Assembly (NCBI GenBank): GCA_035582835.1
Contig: JAYKAV010002661.1
Coordinates: forward strand, 124,001-188,000
Direction of reading: 5' to 3'
Origin: Phoebastria nigripes
Lineage: Eukaryota > Chordata > Aves > Procellariiformes > Diomedeidae
DNA length: 64,000 nucleotides
Shown: in pieces, positions 1 through 13,100 of the stretch
Layout of the letters: every line of letters begins with the position of its first letter
Position numbering within the stretch: position 1 is the stretch's first letter
The notes under the pieces: model-generated
Database searches by the model: none
What the model was told of the DNA's origin: nothing
The model's input: only the letters and a program-made list of their open reading frames with translations
Program-made: the position numbers and the translations under genes

Positions 1-2577
1 ATTTCCTTCTTTTCAATTTATTTATTCACAGCAGGGACGCTGTGACCAACATACAGAATAATTGTGTGGATTGTTTCTCAACCCACTGTAAATAAGAAAT
101 GAAATAACTACGAGCCATGTTCTTTAAACTGCGGTCTACTCTCTCTGAAGAGCTTAACAACACCCAAAGTATTGCACAACTGTATTGATTTCATTGCACC
201 AGATGACTCAGTGTTTCTTCCCCCATCACCTATATTACAAACAGTAACATCACAGCCATGATGGTCTAAAGATACGAGTCAGTCAAAATCTGAGGTTTGG
301 GGCAAAGACTTTGGTCTAGATGTTTCCTCGCCCTGCAAACTTTACTTTGCTTAAGATTATCTGCTCTCTTTTCAAGACACCTGCAACCTTTTCCCACCAC
401 TTCCCGTCAGAAGCTGTTACAAATCATGGGTTACCGTCACCATCAACCCTGGCTTTCTGAGATGTGTACTGTGGTGTTAATCCAAAACACAGCGCTTGGA
501 TGGCGGAGTTTGCAAAGTGTTTGAAGTTTTGCTTTTTTGTGGATTTAAAAACTACTCCCAAAGCCCCTGGCTAATTGTCCATTAGTATGCTCTTTTAAAC
601 ATTAAACAAAACCCTTTATTTACCTTCCCTGCTGCCTGATAGTCCTCAAGAGGCAAAGCTGATTCTGCCTTAGCGACTTGAACCTATGTGACCTGAATAG
701 TCATTTGAGATGTTAATTCACTGAAGAATGAAGCTGAACAATGATGGATCGAAGAATTTCCCCCACCCAGAAGAAAACATGGTTGCATAAGCTTTGTGTA
801 TTGATCAGCTAGGTTCAGTTTAATTCTCTCCAGAGCCTCAGTGCTAGCCAGTTTCTAACACAAAAGGAAATTGTAATATCTGGTATTTTAGGAAAGAACT
901 CTGATTCTCTGTGATGGTAGTCCAGTCGAGAGTCTTCTCCCTGGAACTGTTGCCAGAAGAGCCAGACCCGTGTGCGTGGTGCCTTTAACTCAGAAGAGTG
1001 ATTTAATTTTAATTTGGGTTGCAGAATTCTACTGGTTTTCCCCACAGTGACTTTTCTGTCATGACGAGGTCAAAATACACCAAACTCCAAACTTCAATTT
1101 TTCTGCTCCCTGCAGGTTTCTTCTAACACTTCAGATATAACATCAAAGAAACAAAAACTCCTTAGGAAGAAGAAAATTGCACATTGAAATCAATTCTGTG
1201 CTACTTGGCTGCTTTAAAGTCTTGAAGGTGGGATCCCATTGACTTCAACAGCAAAATTTGTTGTTTTTATTGAATTACAGCCCCGCCTTATACCTTCAGC
1301 TAGTATAAAACCAGGTAGATGGTATAAATTGTTGTAACTGTTCAGAAAAAATGCAGAACTGTCCTAATTTACCACAGTTCAGAATATGACCCTACCTTCT
1401 TTAATGGTAATTAAAACATTAAAACCCTNCTGAAGTCTGGGAGATGGATCCTGCTCCTCCTCACACCCAGATTCCCTAGTGATGGCTCTGTTGGTGACAT
1501 CTGAACCTGTTTGCATCTAAATAGGTGTAATGAGCAGGTTTGAAAAACACAATGAATCTGCAGGCAAGTATTACTGGATGATGATATTATCCTGTGCCGT
1601 TTGGTAGCTTCAGAGGGCCTTATAGACTTTTAAAAGTTCACTAATAGCCATTTATAGAAAAGCCTTTTGTTTTTAAAAGCCTGCTTATAAATACCCATAA
1701 AGCTGGCTTCAGCTGAACGGAGTCTGATGGCTGCTCAGCGGATAAATCAAAACTGCACTAGGAGAGCACTCAGAGCTGTATTCTCGCCTTGCTCCCCGAG
1801 GGCAAAGCTCAATTCTCCCTGGAGCTTGGGGTCCGGAAGGCAGCCCAGGAGAGCGAGGGCTTGTGAAGGGAAACATTTAACACGCTCTCCCTTCCCCTGC
1901 TGTGGCCACGGGGGTCATGGCCTCTGACACAGCCTCCCCAAACCCTGGTACTCCTCCTGGCAGACTGCGCCAGTTAAGCAGCTTCAGAGCAATCCTTGTG
2001 CAAAATGATGCATTAGGCGAGGTCTCCAGTGGAAAACTCAGAGGCAGGGAGAGAGAAAGGACGTGGCTCAAGTGCGCACCCAACACAACTTCTCAAAACC
2101 ATGTTTCCCTCAGGAATCCCCTAGTAGGCTCTCCATTCAGATTTCAGAAAGCAGGGAAACAGCCCTAATTAATGGAAAACGAGTGCATTGCACCTATTCA
2201 GAGTTCTCCTGAATTGCAACCACTTTAACCCAATTGAGGGTAAGGGGCTTTCTGGGGTGTGCCATGGGGTCCTGGACTGCTGGCCGTTCAGATCTGGGGA
2301 CAGGTTGGAGCATGCTGCCGTCCCCTTGCACCCCGGGCACGGGTGGGAAGGTGTGCTGGGGAGAAGGGAAAGAAGAGGGAGAGGTGAGATGTGCCCTGAC
2401 CTGCCCTAGGAAGGAAGAGGGACATGGCCAGGAGTGACTGCCTGCACCCAGGCACTAGGAAACATTCCCTTATTTGCCAGGTTATTTAGTCAGAGCTGTT
2501 TATCTTGGTGTAAACCTCTGTGTCTTCTCCCCGCCTGCCTTCATTACTATATGTTCAGAGCAGAGTAGTATGCACCT
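1..2577. other. Noncoding, single-copy
   Basis: No supportable gene. The left part (1-1700) is AT-rich. From about 1720 to 2450 it becomes more GC-rich and short open frames appear in several phases, none with a recognisable domain or exon-like boundaries. One N lies at 1429. Confidence 0.6.
1225..1325. repeat. Possible ancient repeat fragment
   Basis: TGGGATCCCATTGACTTCAA, then CAGCAAAATTTG and, further on, TTATACCTTCAGCTAGTATA then AAACCAGG recall two dispersed sauropsid signatures: a 'cattgacttcaatggga' block and a 'ttacaccagtgtaaa' block. The elements are so decayed that orientation and family are uncertain. Confidence 0.28.
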
Positions 2578-2634
2578 CAGTTTACAAATCCCCCTAGTCC
2601 AGTTTATAAATGCCCACTCCAGTTTATAAATACC
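2578..2634 (+). repeat. Degenerate tandem repeat, ~20 bp unit, ~2.8 copies
   Basis: CAGTTTACAAATCCCCCTAG, CAGTTTATAAATGCCCACTC and CAGTTTATAAATACC follow one another (2578-2599, 2600-2619, 2620-2634). The second and third copies differ at only one position over the shared part. The repeated core TTTATAAA is TATA-like. Confidence 0.75.
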
Positions 2635-2968
2635 TTAAAATGGTACTGATACTGCATTATATTAATTAAAAAACATGATAAAATGCATAAAGTAATAAAT
2701 CTTCATACAGTCCCAGCTGAAAATCCCTCAATTTCAANGAGCTAGGCAAGCTCTAGCCATGCTATAACTGGCATATAAGGGCTTCTTCTTCCCCTGCTCC
2801 GAATGCTGAGGGATGGGGAGGGCAACACAGCTCTGGCTCAGTTGCATGAGCCCAGGGAGCATCCCTTACCCCTCTCTCCCACTGAAACCCAGGTAGCTCT
2901 CCAGGCATGCAACAGCTGAGCCCGACCTGAGGCGTCAGGTGTCTGGTTTGCAGCCTTGGCTTCTGCAG

Positions 2969-3042
2969 GCTGTACCACCTTGGGAAAGTCACCTCACCGC
3001 CGGGTCTCTGCCTGCAAAATGGAAATTACAGTGCCCATCTCC
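2969..3042 (+). mobile_element. MIR-like SINE relic
   Basis: GCTGTACCACCTTGGGAAAG, then TCACCTCACC, then TGCCTGCAAAATGG and AATTACAGTGCCCATCTCC align in order with the MIR core (GTGTGACCTTGGGCAAGTCA, then TCTGTAAAATGGG and ATAATAGTGCCTACCTC). There is a deletion of roughly 15 bp in the CTCAGTTTCC part. MIR-type relics are known in bird genomes at low density. The assignment rests on a remembered consensus and needs a profile search. Confidence 0.55.
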
Positions 3043-6000
3043 ACATGTAGCCTCCACCTCCATAAATGAGAGTGGATGACACTAGGGTGAAACAAAGAAC
3101 ATCTGATTCTTCTGAAGAGGCATCGCATGACCTTCAAAAGCAGCAGATGCAGCGCAGGATGCCTCCTGCTACATTTGGTGGAGGGTGAGCTTGCCTGGAC
3201 CAGTGGGGAAGAGAAATCACAGAGAAATAGGTGGCTGTTTGTAAATAATTTGGGGTCCGTTGCTTTAAAAGCACAAAGCCTTTCTGCCAAGGGAGAGGAT
3301 GTCTGTCATCCTGGTAAGGGGTGGCAGGCTGACAAGTGTGTTTTTCACTTTGAACAGGGCTGAATCTGCTAATAATTTTCTATCCCGTGCTGTGATTAGC
3401 CTTGCACACGGATCATCCCAGGTGCCTGTCTCTGCAAGGGGGGCACGGCCTTGAGTGGCAGTGGGGGGAAGCCAGGGTGATAACCCCTGGGCTGCCAGTG
3501 CCCGCAGGGCAGCCTCTAATTAGCAGGGAGGGCTGCATTGATTTTTTGCACTCTGGGGCTGCCCGGCAGCCACTGTGAGTCCTTCTGTGACAACGAGCAC
3601 TGTTCAGCCCAGGGGCTGCGAAATTGGGGTGGCGGGGAAGGGGGAGGAGAGGAAAAGGAGCCCAGCTCAGCAGAGCTCCAGCTCTGCTGTGGCAGGGAGA
3701 GCAGGGAGAGGGGGCAAAGTCCTGCGGGGTCCTGGGGCTGCCCCCACCTCACACCAGGTGTGAGTTTTGTCCAGGAGGCTTGCCCAGCTGCAGAACCGGG
3801 ATGGAGGCTGGCAAGTGGGGTGACGCCATCCAGAGCAGCCTCTCCTGCCGGGATGCACCAGCCTCTCCACCAAGAAGGGTGGAGAAAGGTTCTCCAAACA
3901 GAAGCCCACCACAAGAAATACCTGGACCGGTACTGTATGTTCTCATTCCTCTTGAAATCTCTCCAAAGGCACCTGGGTTGGATTGTAAAATGCAATACAG
4001 TCTGTACAGAAATAATGAGTGACCTTTAATTTCGAATTTCTCCATACATGCTGATAAGGGTATATCCTTAAGGTAGGTCTATTATGTTAAGAAAATGGGA
4101 GTTTAGATTCAGTTTCTGTAAGTCAACAATATGTTCAAACAGAGATAATGGACAGATAAATACATTTGAGGGTGACAACAATGGCATTTATTTTGTATGC
4201 AAGATCTACAAAAATATAATTGGCATCTGAATGTGCACATAAAACACCAGGCAGCGGTGAAAGAAGAATAAAGAAGGGGAAGGAAGGNGGAAAGAACAGC
4301 TTACTGGATTGTCAATGGGAATTTGTGATAATCTGTTAATACAAGGTGTTTCTTAATTTCCAAATATCTCATCTTCATCCTATTGACCTTTATATTCATT
4401 TTGTGTCTTCAGAACACACACACTCTTTTATTTCTCTTTGGAGCTTCTCTATATTTCTTTTCCTTCTCATTTAATTCTAAGCTACTGATGCTAATAACAC
4501 AGTAGAAATAATGTTCCCATATTAAGTATCACCCAGTCTTTCCAAAATTACCTCTGCCAAGGAAGCAGATGACAGCTTGACTGCCATTCACACAGCATAT
4601 TTACTGCAGAGCTTTCAAACATTGATGAAGGTCAATTGCTGCCTTGCATTGTTTCCGAAATAACTAAATAAAAATACAGATCTCCAAGGCTGGAGGGTAC
4701 CACAGGCCTCTGATTCTTTTAATGGAGGAGAAAAAAGTGCAATAAAGGTCTGTGACAAAATGTGTCCCCCACTGCAGCCGTAACTATGGATACGAAAAAG
4801 CTTTACAGTGGAAATAATTTTCCTAACCCTATACGGGGGTTAGCATGGTGGTTAGCTCATGTCTCAGAGTCGGCACTGTTGTAAAAATGCAGTTCTTTCC
4901 AAATTTTCATCCATCTATTCTGAGTATTGATGGTACACTTATTTTTCAGTTTGACAGTCTTCCTGAACTATTTGCCTTAACAATATTTTGTGCAGCAAAT
5001 TCTGCAAGTTCATTACATACTGTGCATTAATAGCTATTTTTCTATTTCAGAACTGTTAGTATTTACCAGATTCTTCTCTTTCTTGTGTTAAAGCTGTATT
5101 AAAAACTGATGAGCATTCCTTCATTTCTCATGAGCCTCTCGGCTTCTGTTCCCTCTTATTAATGTTTTCATTGATCTTTCTTAGTATCTGGAAAGATTTC
5201 CTTGTTGGAGATCGTATCTGTTGCTCTTTAGGAGGAACTGATTTTCTGCCCTGGCTACATTTTGATGAGGACTGGCCAACTACAACTGTAAACATTATTA
5301 AAAGTGAGGGGGCGATGAGGACTGAGATATGACAGCCTTATAGCATTCTGCCCCATTCTTGCTGCCCCTTTCTTAATACCATCAAAACCCTTTTGCTTTC
5401 ATTGGTATTAAGCAGAGGTTTCTTCCGGAGCATCTGTAAAAACTTGCAAATCTTGCTCTGAAACTGTTATCACTTCATTTAGAATATAGCCCAGTGCTGC
5501 AAGGAATTTCATTATTTCTTTTAATGCTTATGACTTTGCTTTTGCTTATAGCAAAAAAAGAAAAAGAAAACCAGAACAAGAATCAAACACATAATACATT
5601 GCCCGATGGCTTAGTTTTGTCATGTCTGCATGTCTTAATCCCTGACTGATCTAAATCACTTAGCATCATCTGCAAATTTTGTTACTTTGCCCTGCCATCG
5701 GATTATTAATAAACAGCCTCAGTCCCAGCAAATACATTGCAAACACTTCACTATTAACCTCATTTCTAGATGAAAGCTGGCTCTTTATCCTTTGTATTTG
5801 CTGTCTCCCAGCCCATTTCCACTGCACAGCAGAACATTACCTTTCACCTTCTAGGTGCCTGGTTTTCTTTAATAGCCTCTTTGAGGGACTTTAACAAAAA
5901 TCTGAATAATTGTATCTGCCAGTGCTTCTTTACCCACTAATTTGTTGACACTTTAATGATTCCTTATAGTTGGAAGCAAGGTTTTCCTTTGACATAAATC

Positions 6001-9000
6001 AGCGCCATTTCGGTAATCATCTAATTTTCATCTAGGTGGTTTTATAACAGCTACTTAAAATAGCACACCTCCCACTGAAGGCTCATCAGTCTCTTACTGC
6101 TCCAACCACCCCACAAATTTCAATTTTAAATTCACTACTCTCCAGGCCTACAGTTTAGCAATTAATTTTAATGTTTGGTCTTTTTAGAAGATTAACAACT
6201 TCTTTTACAACATCCTCTGCATTCGGAGATGATTATATTTCTAGTTACATTAGTTTCAGCTTGTCAGCATAAGAATTTAACTCCTATCCTGCATGATGCC
6301 CTTTTGTCACGTATGCACTGATGTATGGAAATTCCCAGAAAATCCTATGCATTCAATGCAATGTCAATTGGAAGCTGAAAAATTATTCTCAATAACCAAT
6401 GGAACACCTTCTACCTTAACTACAGCCTTTGTCTGTAACTGTCTGACAGTTACATCTAGTGTCTTTTTCTCTAATTCAGCTTAACTCCCTCTCCATCGCC
6501 TCTCAGTGTAGCTCAGCTGATTTCATATTGTACATAGCAATGAAGTTACCAAAGCAGCATAAAAACTCCTTTGATGCACTCATAAATGGAATTATATTTC
6601 ATGGCTGACTATGATAGAAAGGGGATGGGAAGGGATGAGCCAAGATATTTCTTCCAGTCTGATATTTGAAGTTTCTGCAACCCTAATGGACATGGTAACA
6701 TCCTGTTTGTTGCTCACAACAGCACATCCAGTCCATAACCCACAGGCTTCAGTTGGCTTTGGGTCAGGCCCTGAATCGTGACATTCTTCCCTGGGTCTTA
6801 GAGAGATTCAGTTTTGACCTCCTTTGACTTTTCCTGAATAAGTATTTGTAGATTTGGCTCAAAACAGTGAGCTTCCACATTTTCTTTTTGTCTTTTCCCT
6901 GCCCTCTACCTTGCAATGACCAGTCAGCCAGCAAAGTCGACCGGCTAGCCAGATGTTCGCCAGGGTTTTTCACCTCAGAATGCTTTTGCAGGGACACACG
7001 TAACAGCCAACAAATGCTTTTTAACACACATCCCTGTTTCATACCCCTGAGCAGAGACTCCACCTGAGGACCACCTCCTTTCCTGGTACTGTTTTCCTGT
7101 CACAGCAGATTCCTCTGTCCTCGGTCACCTTCACTGCTGACTGCCCACATACACACCCCCCCCATGGGCTTTGCAGTGGCGGCACCTGATGTAACTTTCA
7201 GGACATTTTAGTGCTCACTTCTTTCACGGGTGCTTGTATATCCCAACTGGATTCCCTTTACACGTCCCGTAGGCTGAGCAAGTTACAACCTCAAAGCCAT
7301 TATCACATTCCCTTTTACTCCTACGTATCATGATGGCCTTCATCTGGACATTTTCCAAAAGCAAGGACTTTAGATGCTGGGGTGAGGTAAGACAGTATCC
7401 AAGACAGCATACTTATCCTTTAATGAAGGCCAAGGGGCTTCATGCATTATAAATGAGCCATTCTTTCTTTAGTTCTAGTAAGCCTTCCTCAGCTGATCTC
7501 TGCAACTGTTCCTTTGCCTGGTCTTCTTTTTTAATGTGAGGTTGACATTGGTTCTCCCAGGGTTGAAAATGGCCCCATTTACTGCTGACCCAACACCTTT
7601 CAGATGAGAATTTAATCAGTGACCGGAGATGCCACAAAATTTTAACTTGCTGCTGTTCATATCAGTATCCTATTACATTTGTGCATGGAAAAATGGGATC
7701 TTCTTGTCCAGAAAGAATATAAAATTTTTAATATATATTCTAATTGCTTTCATTTGCCTGAGCACAGCTTCTGGAAAGGGGCACTGCATTTAATTCATAG
7801 GTATTTTATACTGTAACAGGGAGACTTTTCTGATGCATCAGTATACATGAACCCATGGATAATATTCTGGTTTTGTCTCTTGGTGACATTTTCTGGCCAT
7901 TTCATGTGCAAACCCATTGCAATCTCTTTCTGCTAGATCANTTTGCTGAAATTTTGCTCATTGAAATTACAGTTCTTCCACACGCCATCAAGAACACTTA
8001 GAGACATGGTATTCCTAAGAGAAGAGACTTTGAACACAAATGCTTCGTCACTTTGTAAACTTGTTGAATCCACTCAGGAAGGAGACACTTTGAACTGAAG
8101 TATCCATCTCCTAAAATGAGATGTGCTGTGTTTCTTTGTCTCATGTCTGTAAATTTAATCCACAAAGTTAATTTTTTATTCACTAATGGGAATACGGAAA
8201 GAAAGGGTTTTAAAAATGTTTCACATCTTCCTGGCTTACAGAAAAGAGCAAATCAATGTAAGAAAAAGGATATGCTGAGAGTCTCATAAAACTTTGATTT
8301 CTTAATAGTGGCAAGCAAACCTGGAAAATCAATGGATTCACCCTCCTAAGGAAATTAAAATCCTCCCTTATACAGGACTGTGCTACTGGATGTTATTGAA
8401 CTTAACATGATTACTTGCATTCTGTAACAATAGTAATCATCTATAATGTAAATGTATTCAATATTGCATTATACAAATAGCAATATAGCAATAATTTTAG
8501 TTGGCATTCTCTGAGTCTCCCCAGCTGTATACTCTCAGAGAAGTGTATGTTCAGGGTAAGATTTCAAATTCTGACATCTTTGGCTCTGTTTAGTTTGAGT
8601 CTTGACTTCAATATTATTTGGTTTTTTTCTTCTGATTTTTTTTTTTTTTAACTCGGTAATAGGCTGTTCAAGGAACTTTATTTAGTGGCATTTTTAAATT
8701 AGTTACTTCATAAAATATATTTATATCCATAAGTATATATGCATATCTATATCTAACTAGTGTTAGGTGTAGACATTATGGTACATACACAAAACCAGAG
8801 AAGAAAATGATGTTATCAATTAAACCTAACTTTAAACAATACCTGTAATGATAACTTAAGACAGGCAAATAATTATTAAGGAAGAACTAAAGGAGAATAT
8901 GCCTCTATAGTGGACTAGGTTCCCTGGTTCCCAGGAGTTTGTGGGATGAACAGCTCAGGAGGGTGCTGGGAATCAAACCTGGGAAGTCCCTGAGATGAGA

Positions 9001-10092
9001 ATAGCTGGAGGCTGGGGGGCAAACCGCAGATGCTTGTTATCTTCTTACCTGTGTTCATGGCTCCCGTTGGCCACACAGGAGATACGGACATCTGATCTGG
9101 CCCAATACTGCTTTTTACGTGATTTTATGGTACCATCCCTATAGCATGCCTCAGACTATTCATTCCCTTTGAGTGTCTGCCAAACCATGTTGTGGCTCTG
9201 CCCGTTCCTTTCAAGATCACGCTTCTTCCCCTGCTGTCCACCCCTTGTCCACTGTCACTTTTGTCCCTCACTTCATAAACCCACATATGGGAGCTTGGGA
9301 CTGAGACAGTCTTATATTCTGTAGCTCTCAGATGGTTGCTTTGGCGTATCCTTCATTTCAGCTTTTTTAACTCCAGCTTTCCTACTGAAAACAACTTTGG
9401 AAGCTCAGGCACTTAATCATATGACTAGTAATGTGGTAGCTCCCCGCTTTGTTACCAGACATGCCACATCCTTTTTTCAAGAAGAAATCAGGCACAAAAT
9501 TCACTTTTTGCGATGCCAGAGAAAACAGCTGTTGCCTATTCTATTATATTTTGTCATTTCTGTCCACTTCAATCCTAACAGCATTTCTCTAAGAGTTAAC
9601 ATGTAATATTGATATTTGGCTGGACAGGTGGCAGTTATAAAATTAGAGTTGATTTATTCATCTAGGGGAAAAAAGCAATAGCGACATGTCACTTCCCATG
9701 TAGCTCTTCGCTATTCAAAAGTGCAGTTGCAACCTTTCCTTCAGTGGTACTGAAGAAAATAATGTTACTCATAAAACCCTTGAGTACATCCTAAGTGCCC
9801 TGTCAGTCCCCTGTAACCATACCCCTTTTAAAATCACCAGCCCAAATACACATTAATTTTGGTCATCCTGTTGAACCGATGGGTGAATTATGACTGGAGA
9901 TAAGAAGAAAAGGCCTGACACATATAGATGTTCTCCTAGAAATGTTTTCACCATTTAAATGCCTTTTTTTCAGCATCCTGTATGACACTATCCCATGGCC
10001 AAATGAGACTGCACTGTTTCTCAGTTACAGTGCTAACAACTACGGCAGCACAGTCACATCTCCTTTACAGTTAAGACAGGCATTACAAGGGC
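3043..10092. other. Noncoding, single-copy
   Basis: A GC-richer patch at 3400-3950 gives overlapping open frames on both strands (up to 163 codons at 3538-4029 +). Their presence in many phases and low-complexity composition argue against coding. The rest (4030-10092) is AT-rich with no repeat or RNA gene recognised. Ns are at about 4288 and 7941. Confidence 0.55.
8636..8649 (+). repeat. Poly(T) run of 14
   Basis: An uninterrupted T run in a generally T-rich segment (8610-8650). Confidence 0.85.
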
Positions 10093-10121
10093 AAAATTTC
10101 TAGAGGAAGTCTAGAAATTTT
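10093..10121. repeat. Perfect 12-bp inverted repeat with 5-nt loop
   Basis: AAAATTTCTAGA (10093-10104) and TCTAGAAATTTT (10110-10121) are exact reverse complements around GGAAG. The arms include the palindromic TCTAGA. It is too short for a microRNA precursor and has no transposon termini around it. Confidence 0.85.
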
Positions 10122-13100
10122 CAATTAGACTAACATCTCATTGGGTAAAACAGGATTGTGGATTGCCTCTTCTTGGTCCTCTCAAATATTTTTAGTGCTG
10201 CTGGAGAATATGGCAGAGTATAAAGTTTCTGCCAGATTGACCAGGAGATACTCAGGCCAGCAACAGAGCCACTCTTAGGGCTGCAGAGGTTTAACTCATG
10301 GACAGGCTAGCCAGGGGTCTGCACAGTAAATGCAAGAGGCATCAGAACAAGCAGAGAGATGTCTGGGCAATAAAACTCATGAGAGGAGAGAGGTCTCCAT
10401 ACCTCCGTCAGGGTGCTTTCCACCAGAGTCCACCAGCGTGATGAGGGAGCGAGCCCTCAATGCCCAAGCAGCGCACTTGAGCAGACCTGAGCTGTGCCAT
10501 CTGCTGTGCCATCTGCCTGTGCTTCTGCTGGCTCCTGGAGCAGCAAACCTCCGAGGTGGCTCCCTGGTAGCGTCCCAGGAGCTGTCTGGGTGCAGAGCAG
10601 AAGATGTGCCAGCGGAAGTGGCACACTTCCAGAGGCACTCTCCACTGTCTGTCTTCCCTTCAAGGCAGCCGCTGCCTAATCTTAATCTTCAAAGACTGGC
10701 CTTAAGTACATTGTCAGCGCTTAGCTCTTAGTTGTTCGTGGTGCCTGTCGGGAGCTCAGCTACTATAGCAACCCACAAAAGCATGATTTTTTTAGTCATA
10801 TTGAATGGAGGCTCTCCCTCTCACTGACAAGACTTTTAGGAAATGTTGGAGTTCCCTGTCTAGGAGCTGTTTCCTCTGTATCAGTGCCTGTTTGCTCTTC
10901 TTCCATGCTAATGAGGTTGTCCATGTACATAGGGTAAATTCAGTTCTCCAGTGTATGCCCAGGAACACTCTGCAAGCGAGCCATACCTTTTTAGGCAGCT
11001 CCAACTGCCCTCTGTAGTTAACAACAGACCTTCTTAAAGGTTGCTGATCTGCCATCCTCTTGCCCTGTTCCAACACCCAGGACCAAATCCTGGCTTAACC
11101 CAGAAAAAGACAATGGAGACCTGCAATTATTACCATGAAACCTTATGCCTGATCTCAAATGTAAGGTGCTTGTTATGACCTATAACTCTCATCACAGCTG
11201 CCTGAAGGAGGTATTGACTTATGTATATATACAATGGAATACCCTGAATTTGCTAACCATTGTTCAGACAAGTCTCGGAAACACAGGCAAGTCCAGCCTT
11301 TGAAAGATATGACATTGACTTCAGAAAGTCATTGGAATCCTTTGGCGTAAAGGATATTCCTGATGGTGTGTGGATGGATAACGAGCTACATTCTTTTCAT
11401 ATAGATGGATAAAGTTTTCATTTTAATACCAGCTGCATGGTAGAATCACAACTAGCTCTGCTAAAATCTAATTAACGTGGGATGATGGAGAGGTTGGAAA
11501 CCTGTTCCAGTACTCCTAGGAACAGTGTCTCTGATCAGTCCTCAGTTGCAGTCTGGTTAATAAATAAAGTACTGTGTTGCCATAATACAATGCTGAAAAC
11601 ATGCTACTGTTGTGAGAACATAAGCAGGCACTGTGAACGTCCCGTGCTGTTCAGCACCTCAAAAAACCTTTTGGGAGCGTTTTTTGGGGAGAAAATTAAG
11701 AAAGCCTGGCCAAGGTGTGAGTATGAGAAGTGTGAAAGTCTTTAGTTTTAAGAGATTTATAGTGGACGTGATAGAGGTAATAAAAAAATGAATGCTTCAG
11801 AACCATTGCTACATGTGCTTGCCCTTTATGTGTAAATCAAGACTGAAAGGACTTAAAAAAAAATGTGCAAATAGACTGGACTCCCTAGAAGATACTTACT
11901 ACAGATACTCACTACTTCAAGGCCTCACCATGTGTCCAAAGCTTTAACAGAGTTCAGAAAAGAATATTAATATTCATAAGGATGAAGTTTGTCTGCATTA
12001 GATGGAATAGAATGTTTCATGGGGTTACGGATGTTGGTCTTCATAGCACAGGACAATTGCCACTGCAATGTCTTCTGTGACCATACCGTAGCATTTCAGA
12101 GAGATTTGTTACATGTTGATTCAAACACTGCCCAGCATCCCAGACAAAAATAATGGACCACAGGTCTGACACATGAGGACTGTCTATGTGCTCATTAGTG
12201 TCTTTTACCTTGTGACCATTAGAAGCCACCATTCAACCAGATTGCAGAGCCAGAAATTTTGAGCAACTAGGAGAAGAAGATCTGACAGCAAGGGTGAAAA
12301 CCTACCTTGAAACAAGGGAGGTCTGGGGGAGTCTTTGTGATAAAAATTCATTGTCTCCTCATCTGGGCCAAAACATCTCAGAAATTCTTCAAAACCAGGA
12401 CTCCCCACTTTTCAGTTTGGTCTGAATTTCAGAACTCTCATGCAGGCAGCAGCATCACGTCCCTAAGCCATTCTTGCATCTTGGTGTCACTCTCCACAGG
12501 AGTAGCGTGACACTCCTTGCCCTGTAAGAGGACAATTTTTTAGGTACCTGTGTCCAAACTGAGTCAATGCTATTGCTTTATTAATTCTTTGGGAATTTTA
12601 AAGGAGAATTCATTATGAAATTATAACCTTACTGTTTTTCTCTTTTGAAATCAACTTCATTTTCCCACTTAGGAGAGGTTTTAAGAAGTATCTGTGTATT
12701 TACAAGGCTAATGTACTCAATCTAATTAGATGAATTTGACAGTAAATTGATACCATTTTTTAAACATTCATTTTTTGGAAATCTGAGTGGTGGCCTCATG
12801 GCAGTGATGTATGCTTCAGGCACAGCATCTTCTTTAATTGGATTCAGATTTCACAATCTAATCACACTTTAGTATTTTGAGAGGAACTTCATGATTTCAA
12901 AAGAGATTAGGGCTAAATAATGGGAAAAAATGCTAGGAAACAGATGCCAATTTTTTCTTTGGCTGCTTTATTAAAGCTAACATAATATGGAAAGTAATTA
13001 TTCCTTTGGATTTCTTTTTTGTGATATTAGAACTATAGGAAGCTAGAATTGCTGTCTGGGTGTATATAAATAGGCTCTGTCTAACCAGATTGATTCTACA

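Noticed and set aside
3612..3644. Possible second G-quadruplex
   Set aside because: One loop is about 10 bases, so it fails the strict motif.
3538..4029. 163-codon + frame and several overlapping frames on both strands
   Set aside because: The region is GC-rich, so stops are rarer. Simultaneous openness in several phases is a composition effect.
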